A DNA stretch of 64,000 nt from Yoonia vestfoldensis (GTDB lineage Bacteria; Pseudomonadota; Alphaproteobacteria; Rhodobacterales; Rhodobacteraceae), in the NCBI RefSeq assembly GCF_002158905.1, contig NZ_CP021431.1, positions 2,729,001 to 2,793,000 of the forward strand, written 5' to 3'. Under the pieces are notes generated by a model. The model was not told where the DNA came from. It ran no database searches and saw only the letters and a list, made by a program, of their open reading frames with translations. Shown here one piece after another: positions 33,955 to 42,909 of this stretch. The position numbers and the translations under genes were made by a program. Each line of letters begins with the position of its first letter. The first letter of the stretch is position 1.

Positions 33955-34872
33955 ATGCACATCTATCTTCCTATCGCCGAGGTTTCGGTGAACGCGTTCC
34001 TGTTACTGGGCTTGGGCGGTATTGTGGGCATCCTGTCGGGGATGTTCGGCGTGGGCGGCGGTTTCTTGATCACGCCTTTGCTGTTTTTCATCGGGATTCC
34101 GCCCGCGGTCGCCGTGGCGACAAGCACCAACCAGATCGTTGCCGCCTCGATCTCGGGGGTGCTGGCGCATTTCAAGCGCAAGACCGTCGATCTTGTCATG
34201 GGTGGTGTGCTGCTGATCGGCGGGGTGATCGGATCGGCCATCGGGATCGTGATTTTCAATTACCTGCGCGCGATGGGTCAGGTCGATCTGCTGGTGCAGC
34301 TTTGCTATGTCCTGTTTCTGGGGGCCATCGGCACGCTGATGTTCGTCGAGAGCCTGCGGGCGATCCGCCGCGCCAGCAGGCCCAGCGCCGTGCCGCAAAG
34401 GCGCAAGCACAACTGGGTCCATAACCTGCCCTTCAAGATGAAGTTCCGGGTCTCGGGGCTGTATATTTCTGTCATTCCGCCGGTGATGGTGGGGATGCTG
34501 GTCGGGATATTGGCCGCCGTGATGGGGGTGGGCGGCGGCTTTATCATGGTGCCTGCGATGATCTATATCCTTGGCATGCCGACCAAGGTGGTGATCGGCA
34601 CATCATTGTTGCAGATCATCTTTGTCGCGGGCTTTACCACGATGCTGCATGCAACCACCAACCAGACCGTGGATGTGCTGCTGGCGCTTTTGTTGCTGAT
34701 CGGCGGCGTGATCGGCGCACAGATCGGCACGCGGATCGGGGTCAAGATGAAAGCCGAACAATTGCGCATTCTGCTGGCGATCATGGTGCTGGTCGTCTGC
34801 GGCAAGATTGCGCTTGATCTGCTGATCATGCCATCCGAACTCTATTCGCTCAGCGCAGAGGGGCATTCATGA
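33955..34872 (+). CDS. TauE/SafE family membrane transporter
   Basis: 305 residues, about eight membrane helices in two homologous halves, each with the glycine-rich family motif: GMFGVGGGFLITPLLFF in the first and AAVMGVGGGFIMVPAMIY in the second. TauE/SafE proteins are thought to export sulfite or sulfoacetate-type anions; the substrate here is unknown. It overlaps the next gene, a TIGR02186 protein, by ATGA, a conserved alphaproteobacterial pair that suggests the two work together. A TTGACA box at 33894 may be part of its promoter. Confidence 0.88.
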   Translation: MHIYLPIAEVSVNAFLLLGLGGIVGILSGMFGVGGGFLITPLLFFIGIPPAVAVATSTNQIVAASISGVLAHFKRKTVDLVMGGVLLIGGVIGSAIGIVIFNYLRAMGQVDLLVQLCYVLFLGAIGTLMFVESLRAIRRASRPSAVPQRRKHNWVHNLPFKMKFRVSGLYISVIPPVMVGMLVGILAAVMGVGGGFIMVPAMIYILGMPTKVVIGTSLLQIIFVAGFTTMLHATTNQTVDVLLALLLLIGGVIGAQIGTRIGVKMKAEQLRILLAIMVLVVCGKIALDLLIMPSELYSLSAEGHS

Positions 34873-35618
34873 TCCGCCTGGCCGCCCTTTTGATGCTTTT
34901 GGCGCTGCCCGCCAAGGCCGAGCAAATCGTGCTGGGCCTCAGCCGCGACGAAGTGGCGATCACCGTCACCTTTGAAGGCTCCGAGATCATCGTCTTCGGC
35001 GCGGTCAGCCGCATCGCCCCGCCACCACAGGACAGCGCGCTGGGTGTTATCGTCACCATCGCAGGCCCAAGCGAGCCGATCACCGTGCGGCGCAAGGCGC
35101 GGCAAATGGGCATCTGGGTCAATACCGACGCCGTTTTCGTCAGCTCTGCGCCCTCGTTCTATGCGGTCGCCACCAGCGCGCCGATTGCGGATATCCTGCG
35201 ACAGGTCGAAGATCTGCGCCACCGTATCACGATCCCCCGCGCGATCCGGTCCGCCGGGGCGGTGGTCGAAGACAGCGTCGCCTTCACCGAGGCGCTGATC
35301 CGCATCAAGACAGATCAGGACCTTTACCAGATGTCAGAAGGCGCGGTGACGTTGGATCAGGACACATTGTTCCGCAGCGCGATTTCCATGCCCGCCAATC
35401 TGACCGAAGGCAATTACGATGTCCGCATCTATCTGACCCGCGACGGCACTGTCATCGACAATTACATGACCACGATTCCGGTCAGCAAGGTCGGGCTGGA
35501 ACGCTGGCTTTACAACCTCGCGCATGAACAGGCCTTGCTTTATGGTCTGCTGTCACTGGCCATCGCGGTTGGCGCGGGCTGGCTTGCCTCTGCGGTCTTT
35601 GGCCTGCTGCGCCGCTAG
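34869..35618 (+). CDS. TIGR02186 family membrane-anchored protein
   Basis: 249 residues. An N-terminal signal peptide (LAALLMLLALPAKAEQ) and a single C-terminal transmembrane helix (ALLYGLLSLAIAVGAGWLASAVFGLL) place a beta-rich domain of about 190 residues in the periplasm. It matches the alphaproteobacterial TIGR02186 family, of unknown function, always next to a TauE/SafE gene. Its TAG stop shares the tetranucleotide CTAG (35615-35618) with the stop codon of the convergent SDR gene. Confidence 0.85.
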   Translation: MIRLAALLMLLALPAKAEQIVLGLSRDEVAITVTFEGSEIIVFGAVSRIAPPPQDSALGVIVTIAGPSEPITVRRKARQMGIWVNTDAVFVSSAPSFYAVATSAPIADILRQVEDLRHRITIPRAIRSAGAVVEDSVAFTEALIRIKTDQDLYQMSEGAVTLDQDTLFRSAISMPANLTEGNYDVRIYLTRDGTVIDNYMTTIPVSKVGLERWLYNLAHEQALLYGLLSLAIAVGAGWLASAVFGLLRR

Positions 35619-36325
35619 CCCCGCCCGATATGCGGCATCTTGGAGGCCATCACCATCATGGTCTGCACATTGGCCTCGGGCGGCAAAGACGCCATATGAA
35701 ACACCGCGCGCGCCACGTCCTCGACAGCCATCGTCGGCAAGGGCGGCAGGCCTTCAGCAGCGCGCTTGACCTCTAGCCCCTGCACCAATTCGGTGCGCGC
35801 ATTGCCGATATCGATCTGCCCGCAGGCGATATCGAAGGCGCGGCCATCCAGCGTCAGCGTCTTGGTCAGACCGGACACACCATGCTTGGTGGTGGTATAA
35901 CAGACTGAGCCTTCACGCGGCGTATGCGCAGAAATAGAGCCGTTGTTGATGATCCGCCCGCCTTGCGGCGTCTGGTGGCGCATCTGGCGGAACGCGGCGC
36001 GCGCGCAAAGAAACATGCCCGTCAGGTTCACATCCAGCACGGCGCGCCAATCCTCCAGCGCGATTTCATCGATGGTCGTCTGGGGGCCGAACATGCCGGC
36101 ATTGTTGAACAAGACATCCAGATGGCCAAAGGCCGCAAAGGCGGCATCGACAGCAACCTCATCGGTCACATCGCAAGGCAATGGCACGGCATTGGGATGC
36201 GCCATTTCGGCCAGCACCTCGGGCCTGCGCGCGATCAGACCAACGCGCCAGCCATTGTCCAGAAAATGCAGCGCTGTCGCGCGCCCGATCCCGGCACTGG
36301 CGCCGGTGATGATGATGGTTTTCAT
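35615..36325 (-). CDS. SDR-family oxidoreductase
   Basis: 236 residues, classical short-chain dehydrogenase. The NAD(P)-binding motif is TGASAGIGRATALHF at residues 7-21, NNAG is at about 88-91, and the catalytic tetrad includes Ser in NNGSISAHTP and the YxxxK motif seen as YTTTK. The substrate is unknown. It overlaps the stop of the upstream helicase gene by ATGA and shares its own stop bases with the convergent TIGR02186 gene. Confidence 0.88.
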   Translation of the reverse strand: MKTIIITGASAGIGRATALHFLDNGWRVGLIARRPEVLAEMAHPNAVPLPCDVTDEVAVDAAFAAFGHLDVLFNNAGMFGPQTTIDEIALEDWRAVLDVNLTGMFLCARAAFRQMRHQTPQGGRIINNGSISAHTPREGSVCYTTTKHGVSGLTKTLTLDGRAFDIACGQIDIGNARTELVQGLEVKRAAEGLPPLPTMAVEDVARAVFHMASLPPEANVQTMMVMASKMPHIGRG

Positions 36326-37848
36326 ATGTCCTCCGCTTTCAGTTCCAATGGCGCGACCGGCACATCCAGATCATCCACCCCCAGCGCCTGTTCCGGCCGG
36401 GCCAGCCGGTTGCGCACAACCCAGCGCAATTGCGTCTCGGCGCGGGTGATCGCGACATAGGCCAGACGTTTCCACAAAGGCTGGCCCGCCTCCATTCGGC
36501 CCATGCGGCTGGCAACCTCGATATCGGGGGCAAAGACCTGCACCGTATCCCATTGCGAGCCTTGCGCCTTGTGGATCGTCACCGCCGCACCATGCAAAAA
36601 GGTCGCCCCCATCCGCGCGGCAAAAGGAATAAACGGCTCTGCATCGCCTTCCAGTTCGATCTTGACGATGCTGGCCGCCGAAATGCGCGGGTCTTCGGCC
36701 CCCATCACATGCAGACGCGAGAAACCGGGTTTGCGCCCGGCCCCCAGATAGATGACCTGCGCGCCTTTGATCAACCCGCGCGCCTCCAGATCCAGGCGCT
36801 TCTTGCGATGCTTCAACGGCAGTTCGATCCCGTCGCAGATCAGCGGCTCGCCCGGCAACAGCGCATCGGGCGGGGCGTTGAATGCGGCACGGAACGCATG
36901 GATCAAGCGGATGCGCGTGGCATTGCGCCAGACCAGACAGGGCGAGCGCGCCATCAGATCGGCCTCGACCCTTTGGGCCATCACGACACGGTCGTCACGG
37001 GCGGCAGCCTCGGCCACCATCCGCTCGAATGTGTAGAAATCCAGCATCGGATCGGCCAAGGCATGGGCCAGATCAAGGATCGGGTTACCCGCATCCTGGC
37101 GGTGGATACGGCTTAATGTCAGCACGCGGTCTTTCGGCAGGGTCTCGAACACCATGCCGCCGCTCGATTGCACGGGGGGCAATTGCGCGGGATCACCGAA
37201 TAACAGCAGGGTCGGGAAAATCTCCTTGAGATCCTCGAATTGCTTGGCATCCAGCATGGAACTTTCATCGACAAAGCCGATGTCCAGCGGCTCCTCGCGG
37301 CGTTTCCAGCCGGTGATGAAATCACTGCCGCGCAGCCCGGCGGCGGCCAAGGCGGCCGGCACCGAGGTATTGACCTGATAGGATGCCCAGGCCCGGTCCA
37401 GCGCCACATCGGTCAGGCCTTCGATCTCGGGGCGCTCACCCTGCCCCGCCAGCCATTCGGCGATCTTTTCATATTCGGGGTCATAAACGGGGGTATAGAG
37501 AATACGGTGGATCGTGGTGGCAGGCACGCCGCGGTTGCGCAACACGCTGGCGGCTTTGTTGGTCGGGGCAAGAATCGCCAGCGTGCGGCGATCCTTGCGC
37601 TTGCGCCCTTCCCAATCGCCGGAAATCACATCGACACCCGCCTCGGCCAGCGCCTTATATAGCTGGGCCAGCAACATGGTCTTGCCCGACCCCGCCTTGC
37701 CGATCACGGCCAGAACCGAGGATGCATCGCTTTGCGGCGGTTGCAGCAGGCTGTCGTCCAGATCGACACCGGCCTGGCGCAGGGCGGATGCGACATTGTC
37801 CCAAGCCTCGGCCTGGTCGTCGGAAAAACTGATCACGGGGGCATTCAT
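36322..37848 (-). CDS. RecD-like superfamily 1 DNA helicase / AAA ATPase
   Basis: 508 residues. Walker A is GKAGSGKT at residues 50-57, Walker B with DEAD-like DESS is in IGFVDESSMLD, motif III GDPAQLPPV follows, and the C-terminal UvrD_C_2-type segment AAVTIHKAQGSQWDTVQVF is followed by the motif VI region YVAITRAETQLRW. It is therefore a 5'-3' RecD/Pif1-type helicase core without the N-terminal extension of RecD2. Its exact role in repair or recombination is not known. It is the first gene of a two-gene unit with the SDR gene; a dispersed repeat lies upstream. Confidence 0.87.
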   Translation of the reverse strand: MNAPVISFSDDQAEAWDNVASALRQAGVDLDDSLLQPPQSDASSVLAVIGKAGSGKTMLLAQLYKALAEAGVDVISGDWEGRKRKDRRTLAILAPTNKAASVLRNRGVPATTIHRILYTPVYDPEYEKIAEWLAGQGERPEIEGLTDVALDRAWASYQVNTSVPAALAAAGLRGSDFITGWKRREEPLDIGFVDESSMLDAKQFEDLKEIFPTLLLFGDPAQLPPVQSSGGMVFETLPKDRVLTLSRIHRQDAGNPILDLAHALADPMLDFYTFERMVAEAAARDDRVVMAQRVEADLMARSPCLVWRNATRIRLIHAFRAAFNAPPDALLPGEPLICDGIELPLKHRKKRLDLEARGLIKGAQVIYLGAGRKPGFSRLHVMGAEDPRISAASIVKIELEGDAEPFIPFAARMGATFLHGAAVTIHKAQGSQWDTVQVFAPDIEVASRMGRMEAGQPLWKRLAYVAITRAETQLRWVVRNRLARPEQALGVDDLDVPVAPLELKAEDI

Positions 37849-37894
37849 GGCGGCGACATTAGCCGCGCCCGCCCCCCGTCACCACCGCCTTCCG

Positions 37895-37928
37895 CATCTT
37901 CCGAGCATAAATATCCCCGCGCGGAGCG
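37895..37928 (-). repeat. Dispersed 3'-end element, copy D
   Basis: On the minus strand it reads GCGGGGATATTTATGCTCGG then AAGATG, 54 bp downstream of the ccr stop codon and between it and the helicase start. Confidence 0.8.
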
Positions 37929-37981
37929 CATCCTGCCCTTTGCGCGCCACCACCCGGTGGCGATGGCGCGCAGGGGTGATC

Positions 37982-39277
37982 TCAGCGCCCCTCCCGTGAC
38001 GCTTCGATTGTGTCGGCAAAGGTCCGCAAACCCATCACCGGTGCCTGCACCAGCACGGCCATATTGCCGGGCTTATGTTCATTGCGGCGCATCTTGGTAT
38101 GGGCCAGCGGGATTTCAGCCCAGGAAAAACATTCCGACATGCACGGATCAAGACGGCGTTCGACCATCAGGTTATTGGCGGCACTGGCCTGTTTGAGATG
38201 GGCAAAATGGCTGCCCTGCAACCGTTTTTGATGCATCCACATATAGCGGACATCAAAGGTGCAGTTAAATCCCGTGGTGCCAGCGCAGATGACGACCATG
38301 CCGCCTTTCTTGCAGACCAGCGATGATACCGGAAACGTCGCCTCGCCGGGATGTTCGAACACCATATCGACATTCTTGCCCTTGCCGGTGATGTCCCAGA
38401 TCGCCTTGCCGAAGCGGCGCGCCTCTTTCAGCCAGATGTCATATTCCACGGTATTGACCGTGGGCAGCTGGCCCCAGCAGGAAAAATCATTGCGGTTGAT
38501 GACGCCTTTGGCCCCCAGCGACATCACGAAATCGCGCTTGCTTTCATCGCTGATCACGCCGATCGCATTGGCCCCCGCCGTGTTGATCAGCTGGATCGCA
38601 TAGGACCCCAGCCCGCCCGAGGCCCCCCAGACCAGTACATTCTGCCCCGGTTTCAAATCATGCGGTTCATGGCCGAACAACATCCGATAGGCGGTGGCCA
38701 GCGTCAGCGTGTAACAGGCACTTTCTTCCCATGTCAGATGCTGCGGGCGCGGCATCAGCTGCTGCGATTGCACGCGGGTGAATTGCGCGAATGACCCGTC
38801 GGCGGTTTCATAGCCCCAGATCCGCTGGCTGGGCGAATACATCGGATCGCCGCCGTTGCAATCCTCGTCATCGCCATCATCCTGATTGCAATGCACCACG
38901 ACCTCGTCGCCAACTTTCCAGCGCTTGACCTTGTCGCCCACAGCCCAGACGATGCCCGCCGCATCCGACCCCAGGACCGCATAGGGCGCCTTATGCCCGT
39001 CAAAGGTCGAGACCGGCTGGCCCAGACAGGCCCAGACGCCGTTGTAATTGACGCCCGCCGCCATCACTAGAATGACAACTTCGTGGCTGTCGGGCTTGGG
39101 GCAATCGACGACTTCCAGCTGCAAGGCGGTTTCGGGTTCGCCATGGCGTTCGCGGCGCAGCACCCAGGCATGCATCTGCGCGGGCAGATGACCCAGGGGC
39201 GGCATTTCGCCCATGGCATAAAGGTCTTTGCGTTCAGCCGCATAGGCCGCTTCGCCGGTGGTCAGATCAAGGGCCAT
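37982..39277 (-). CDS. ccrA: Crotonyl-CoA carboxylase/reductase
   Basis: 431 residues, closely matching my memory of R. sphaeroides Ccr from its first residues (MALD, KDLY, GEMPPLGH) to the end. MDR-type features are visible: VMAAGVNYNGVWA, the CNQDDGDDEDCNGGDPM segment specific to Ccr, NAD(P) motif VWGASGGLGSYAIQL and MVFEHPGEATFPVSS. It reductively carboxylates crotonyl-CoA to ethylmalonyl-CoA with NADPH and CO2, the key step of the EMC pathway for acetate assimilation. The start at 39277 agrees with homologues and follows GGAGAG; upstream in-frame ATGs are less likely. An acyltransferase gene lies between it and ecm. Confidence 0.95.
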   Translation of the reverse strand: MALDLTTGEAAYAAERKDLYAMGEMPPLGHLPAQMHAWVLRRERHGEPETALQLEVVDCPKPDSHEVVILVMAAGVNYNGVWACLGQPVSTFDGHKAPYAVLGSDAAGIVWAVGDKVKRWKVGDEVVVHCNQDDGDDEDCNGGDPMYSPSQRIWGYETADGSFAQFTRVQSQQLMPRPQHLTWEESACYTLTLATAYRMLFGHEPHDLKPGQNVLVWGASGGLGSYAIQLINTAGANAIGVISDESKRDFVMSLGAKGVINRNDFSCWGQLPTVNTVEYDIWLKEARRFGKAIWDITGKGKNVDMVFEHPGEATFPVSSLVCKKGGMVVICAGTTGFNCTFDVRYMWMHQKRLQGSHFAHLKQASAANNLMVERRLDPCMSECFSWAEIPLAHTKMRRNEHKPGNMAVLVQAPVMGLRTFADTIEASREGR

Positions 39278-39360
39278 GTCACTCTCCATCGCGATCATTC
39301 CGTTGCGCCGCAGTGCAGAATCACGCGGCCTTGGGGAATTGATACGAAGCGTCGCGCAAG

Positions 39361-39391
39361 ATTACAACACTGAGGTGTCGTATTTTGTAAT
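39361..39391 (-). promoter_or_regulatory. Inverted repeat upstream of ccr
   Basis: ATTACAA (39361-39367) and TTGTAAT (39385-39391) are 7-bp perfect arms around a 17-bp spacer that includes CAC and GTG in mirrored positions, 84-114 bp before the ccr start. It reaches the stop codon region of the acyltransferase gene. It is a candidate binding site for an EMC-pathway regulator. Confidence 0.4.
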
Positions 39392-39392
39392 T

Positions 39393-40790
39393 TTATGTCT
39401 GCAGCAACGCAGAAATAGGCGCATCATCCGCCGCAATGTCGAAATGATGCGCAATGGAATTGGCGTAATAGCTCAGGATCGGCTGGCCAAGCGCGGTGAC
39501 CTGCACAGTCTCGCCCTGACGGCTGATCAGGCGGCGCGCCTGCAACCGGTCCAAGGCATCACTGACGAAATCTTCGGGCAGGCGGCGCGGGCGCGGCACT
39601 TGGCGGGCCTGCAAGAACGCCAGCGCCCCGGACACATCCTGCATCAATTGGGCGGTGGTGATCGGCGCATCGGCCAGCAGATACCGCGCCACCAGCGGCA
39701 CCGCGGGCACCGGCGTGACATCCGCGATCCGCTGCATCAGGGTTTCCGCCAACGCCTGGGTCACGTCCCCCGTATGATTGGCCACGAAAGACGACAGCTT
39801 TAGCGGTTCGCCAAAGCTGACAGAGGCGGTGCCGAAGCCGCGAAACCGGCCGGTGACGCGCTGCCAGAAATGCTGGGCGACGCGGCGCAGGACCGTCATC
39901 AAAGGCGGGCGGAACCGGCGCGTGCCTGCCTTATGCGCCGCGATCAGGATCGTATCTTCCAGCACCCGGTCATAATTCAGCGCGACAGGAATAAAGATCA
40001 CCTCGCGGCCTGCGGGGTCGAAATCCTCGATGATGTAATTCAACAACCCGGTGCGCGGCGTGGCCAGCTTGCCATCCAGCGTCAGCCCACCTTCGGGAAA
40101 GACCGCTTGGGTCACGCCGGCCCGTGTCGCCATCTGCACATAACGCGCCAGCACCTTGCGATAGAGCGCGCCGCGCGAATTGCGCCGGATGAAATAGGCC
40201 CCCATCGACCGGATCACCGGCGACAGCGGCCAGACCCGCGCCCATTCGCCCACCGCATAAGACAGCGCGCCCGCATTGGCCGCCAGATAGGTGACCAGCA
40301 TGTAATCCATATTGCTGCGATGGTTGATCACAAAGACCACGGCCGCATCGGGGTCGATCTCGGCCATGCGTTTGCGGTCCAGCCGCCCCAGCTGAATCCG
40401 ATAGAGCGATTTCGACAGCCAGCGCGCCAGCCTGATGCCGATGCTGAAATAGGCCGTCGCGGAAAACGATGGCACGATCTCGCGGGCATAGCTGCGCGCT
40501 TTCTCGAAGGCGACGTTTTCGGGCACATTATTGGCACGCGCATGGTCTACGACCGCCTGCGTCACCTCTGGGTCATAGATCAGGCGCTGAATCATGTCAT
40601 AGCGATGCGCCAGCTTGAACGGCTCGATCGGGCGCTGCAATTTCTTATTGACCCGCGCGATCACCCGTTCCGCGCGTTTGCGGAAAAACCAGCGGACCGA
40701 GGGAAACAGGAAATGCGACGCGAAAGTGACCCCCGCGAACAGAATAATCAGCACGAAGGCCCAGACCGGCATAGAGATCGTTTGCGTCAT
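39393..40790 (-). CDS. Glycerol-3-phosphate / 1-acylglycerol-3-phosphate acyltransferase (PlsB/PlsC superfamily)
   Basis: 465 residues. An N-terminal membrane helix (MPVWAFVLIILFAGVTFASHFLF) anchors it in the inner membrane. The acyltransferase motifs are NHRSNMDY (H-x4-D, near residue 155) and FPEGGLTLDGKL (near residue 232). It acylates a glycerolipid precursor in phospholipid synthesis; length and motif spacing resemble PlsB-like proteins more than the short PlsC. The start is taken at 40790, though the next in-frame ATG (40772) is possible and neither has a strong ribosome site. It lies between ccr (same strand) and ecm (divergent). Confidence 0.82.
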   Translation of the reverse strand: MTQTISMPVWAFVLIILFAGVTFASHFLFPSVRWFFRKRAERVIARVNKKLQRPIEPFKLAHRYDMIQRLIYDPEVTQAVVDHARANNVPENVAFEKARSYAREIVPSFSATAYFSIGIRLARWLSKSLYRIQLGRLDRKRMAEIDPDAAVVFVINHRSNMDYMLVTYLAANAGALSYAVGEWARVWPLSPVIRSMGAYFIRRNSRGALYRKVLARYVQMATRAGVTQAVFPEGGLTLDGKLATPRTGLLNYIIEDFDPAGREVIFIPVALNYDRVLEDTILIAAHKAGTRRFRPPLMTVLRRVAQHFWQRVTGRFRGFGTASVSFGEPLKLSSFVANHTGDVTQALAETLMQRIADVTPVPAVPLVARYLLADAPITTAQLMQDVSGALAFLQARQVPRPRRLPEDFVSDALDRLQARRLISRQGETVQVTALGQPILSYYANSIAHHFDIAADDAPISALLQT

Positions 40791-40850
40791 CAGCAGAAAG
40801 TGACAGGGTTCCTCGCCAAGGTAAATCCCGCCATGCCGCAACGCAGCGAA

Positions 40851-40878
40851 TTGACAGCGCCACAAAATGTCCGATAGA
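40851..40878 (+). promoter_or_regulatory. Possible promoter of ecm
   Basis: TTGACA (40851-40856), 16-bp spacer, GATAGA (40873-40878). The -35 is perfect but the -10 is weak (3 of 6), which would suit an activated promoter. The segment AAATTGCGCAAGATGAT (40896-40912) follows and resembles one upstream of sucC. Confidence 0.4.
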
Positions 40879-40926
40879 TGGACCAAAGCGTAATTAAATT
40901 GCGCAAGATGATTCAGGAGACGCCCG

Positions 40927-42894
40927 ATGTCGCAGATGCAAAAAGACCGCCCCTGGCTGTTCCGCACCTATGCCGGCCATTCCACTGCTGCGGCGTCCAA
41001 TGCGCTTTATCGCGGCAACCTTGCCAAAGGGCAGACCGGCCTGTCGGTGGCTTTCGATCTGCCCACCCAGACCGGTTACGACAGCGACCATGTTCTGGCC
41101 AAAGGCGAGGTTGGCAAGGTCGGCGTGCCGGTGGCGCATCTGGGCGATATGCGGATGCTGTTCGCGGATATCCCACTGGACCAGATGAACACATCAATGA
41201 CGATCAACGCGACAGCGCCCTGGCTGCTGGCGCTTTACATCGCCGTGGCCGAGGAACAGGGCGCCGATGTCAGCGCGCTGCAAGGCACGGTACAAAATGA
41301 CATCATCAAGGAATATCTGTCGCGCGGCACCTATATCTGCCCGCCCGAACCCAGCCTGCGGATGATCACCGATGTCGCGGCCTATACCCGCGAACATCTG
41401 CCGAAATGGAACCCGATGAATGTCTGTTCCTATCACCTGCAAGAGGCAGGCGCGACGCCCGAGGAAGAACTGGCCTTTGCACTGGCGACCGCAACGGCAG
41501 TGCTGGACGATCTGCGCGGCAAAGTCCCGGCAGAACATTTCCCCGAAATGGTCGGGCGGATTTCCTTTTTCGTCAATGCAGGCATCCGTTTCGTGACCGA
41601 ATTGTGCAAGATGCGCGCCTTTGTCGAATTATGGGATGAAATCTGCGCTACCCGTTACGGGGTAGAGGATGCGAAATACCGCCGTTTCCGCTATGGCGTG
41701 CAGGTCAATTCGCTGGGCCTGACCGAACAGCAGCCCGAAAACAACGTCTATCGCATCCTGCTGGAAACCCTGGCGGTGACCCTGTCGAAAAACGCCCGCG
41801 CCCGCGCCGTGCAATTGCCCGCCTGGAACGAAGCCTTGGGCCTGCCCCGGCCCTGGGATCAGCAATGGTCTTTGCGGATGCAACAGATCCTGGCCTATGA
41901 AACCGATCTTTTGGAATTCGATGATCTGTTTGACGGCAATCCCGCCATTGACCGCAAGGTCAGCGCATTGAAAGACGGCGCGCGCGCCGAATTGGCGCAG
42001 ATCGACGGCATGGGCGGGGCGGTCAAGGCCATCGGCTATATGAAATCCCGCCTTGTCGAAAGCAATGCAGCGCGAATCGCCGGGATCGAAAGCGGCAGCA
42101 CCATCGTCGTTGGCGTGAATAAATGGCAGGCAGGCGAATCTTCGCCACTGACGGCGGGGGATGACGCGATCATGGTCGCCGATCCCGAGGCCGAGGCAGA
42201 CCAGCTGCGCCGTCTGGCCAGATGGAAGGCCGACCGCGACCCCCAACAGGTGCGTCAGGCATTGGCCGCGCTGCGCATGGCGGCCAGCAGCGATACCAAT
42301 ATCATGATCCCCTCGATTGCCTGCGCGCGGGCCGGGGTCACGACGGGCGAATGGGCCGATGTGATCCGCGCCGTTTTCGGCCAGTACCGCGCCCCCACCG
42401 GGGTCAGCGCGCATCCGTCCAACCGGACCGAAGGGCTGGACGATCTGCGCGAACAGGTCAATCAGGTCAGCAGCGCACTGGGGCGGCGGTTGAAATTTAT
42501 GATGGGAAAACCTGGGCTTGACGGGCATTCGAACGGGGCGGAACAGATTGCCGCACGCGCGCGCGATTGCGGAATGGACATCGCCTATGAAGGCATCCGC
42601 CTGACAGCTGATGAAATCATCGCCTCGGCCCGCGACACTGGCGCCCATGTCATCGGCCTGTCGATCCTGTCGGGATCGCATGTGCCGCTGGTGCGCGATG
42701 TCATGGCGAAATTACAAGCGGCGGGGCTGAAAGATATACCTGTGGTTGCCGGCGGCATCATTCCCGAGGAAGATGCAATTGCATTGCGCGCTATGGGTGT
42801 GGCGAAAGTCTATACGCCAAAAGATTTCGAGCTTAACAAGATTATGGCAGATATCATCACATTGGCTGATCCACGCGCCACTGCAGCCGAATGA
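40927..42894 (+). CDS. ecm: Ethylmalonyl-CoA mutase
   Basis: 655 residues, the single-chain length expected for Ecm (methylmalonyl-CoA mutases are over 700). The TIM-barrel half carries FRTYAGHSTAAASNALYRG, SVAFDLPTQTGYDSD and MNTSMTINATAPWLL. The C-terminal B12-binding domain has the DxHxxG motif in GLDGHSNGAEQI near residue 532 and GLSILSGSHVPLV. It converts ethylmalonyl-CoA to methylsuccinyl-CoA with adenosylcobalamin, in the EMC pathway together with ccr upstream. CAGGAG precedes the ATG. An IS copy is inserted 15 bp past its stop without damaging the coding sequence. Confidence 0.95.
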   Translation: MSQMQKDRPWLFRTYAGHSTAAASNALYRGNLAKGQTGLSVAFDLPTQTGYDSDHVLAKGEVGKVGVPVAHLGDMRMLFADIPLDQMNTSMTINATAPWLLALYIAVAEEQGADVSALQGTVQNDIIKEYLSRGTYICPPEPSLRMITDVAAYTREHLPKWNPMNVCSYHLQEAGATPEEELAFALATATAVLDDLRGKVPAEHFPEMVGRISFFVNAGIRFVTELCKMRAFVELWDEICATRYGVEDAKYRRFRYGVQVNSLGLTEQQPENNVYRILLETLAVTLSKNARARAVQLPAWNEALGLPRPWDQQWSLRMQQILAYETDLLEFDDLFDGNPAIDRKVSALKDGARAELAQIDGMGGAVKAIGYMKSRLVESNAARIAGIESGSTIVVGVNKWQAGESSPLTAGDDAIMVADPEAEADQLRRLARWKADRDPQQVRQALAALRMAASSDTNIMIPSIACARAGVTTGEWADVIRAVFGQYRAPTGVSAHPSNRTEGLDDLREQVNQVSSALGRRLKFMMGKPGLDGHSNGAEQIAARARDCGMDIAYEGIRLTADEIIASARDTGAHVIGLSILSGSHVPLVRDVMAKLQAAGLKDIPVVAGGIIPEEDAIALRAMGVAKVYTPKDFELNKIMADIITLADPRATAAE

Positions 42895-42909
42895 TCATAT
42901 CCTTTTGAG

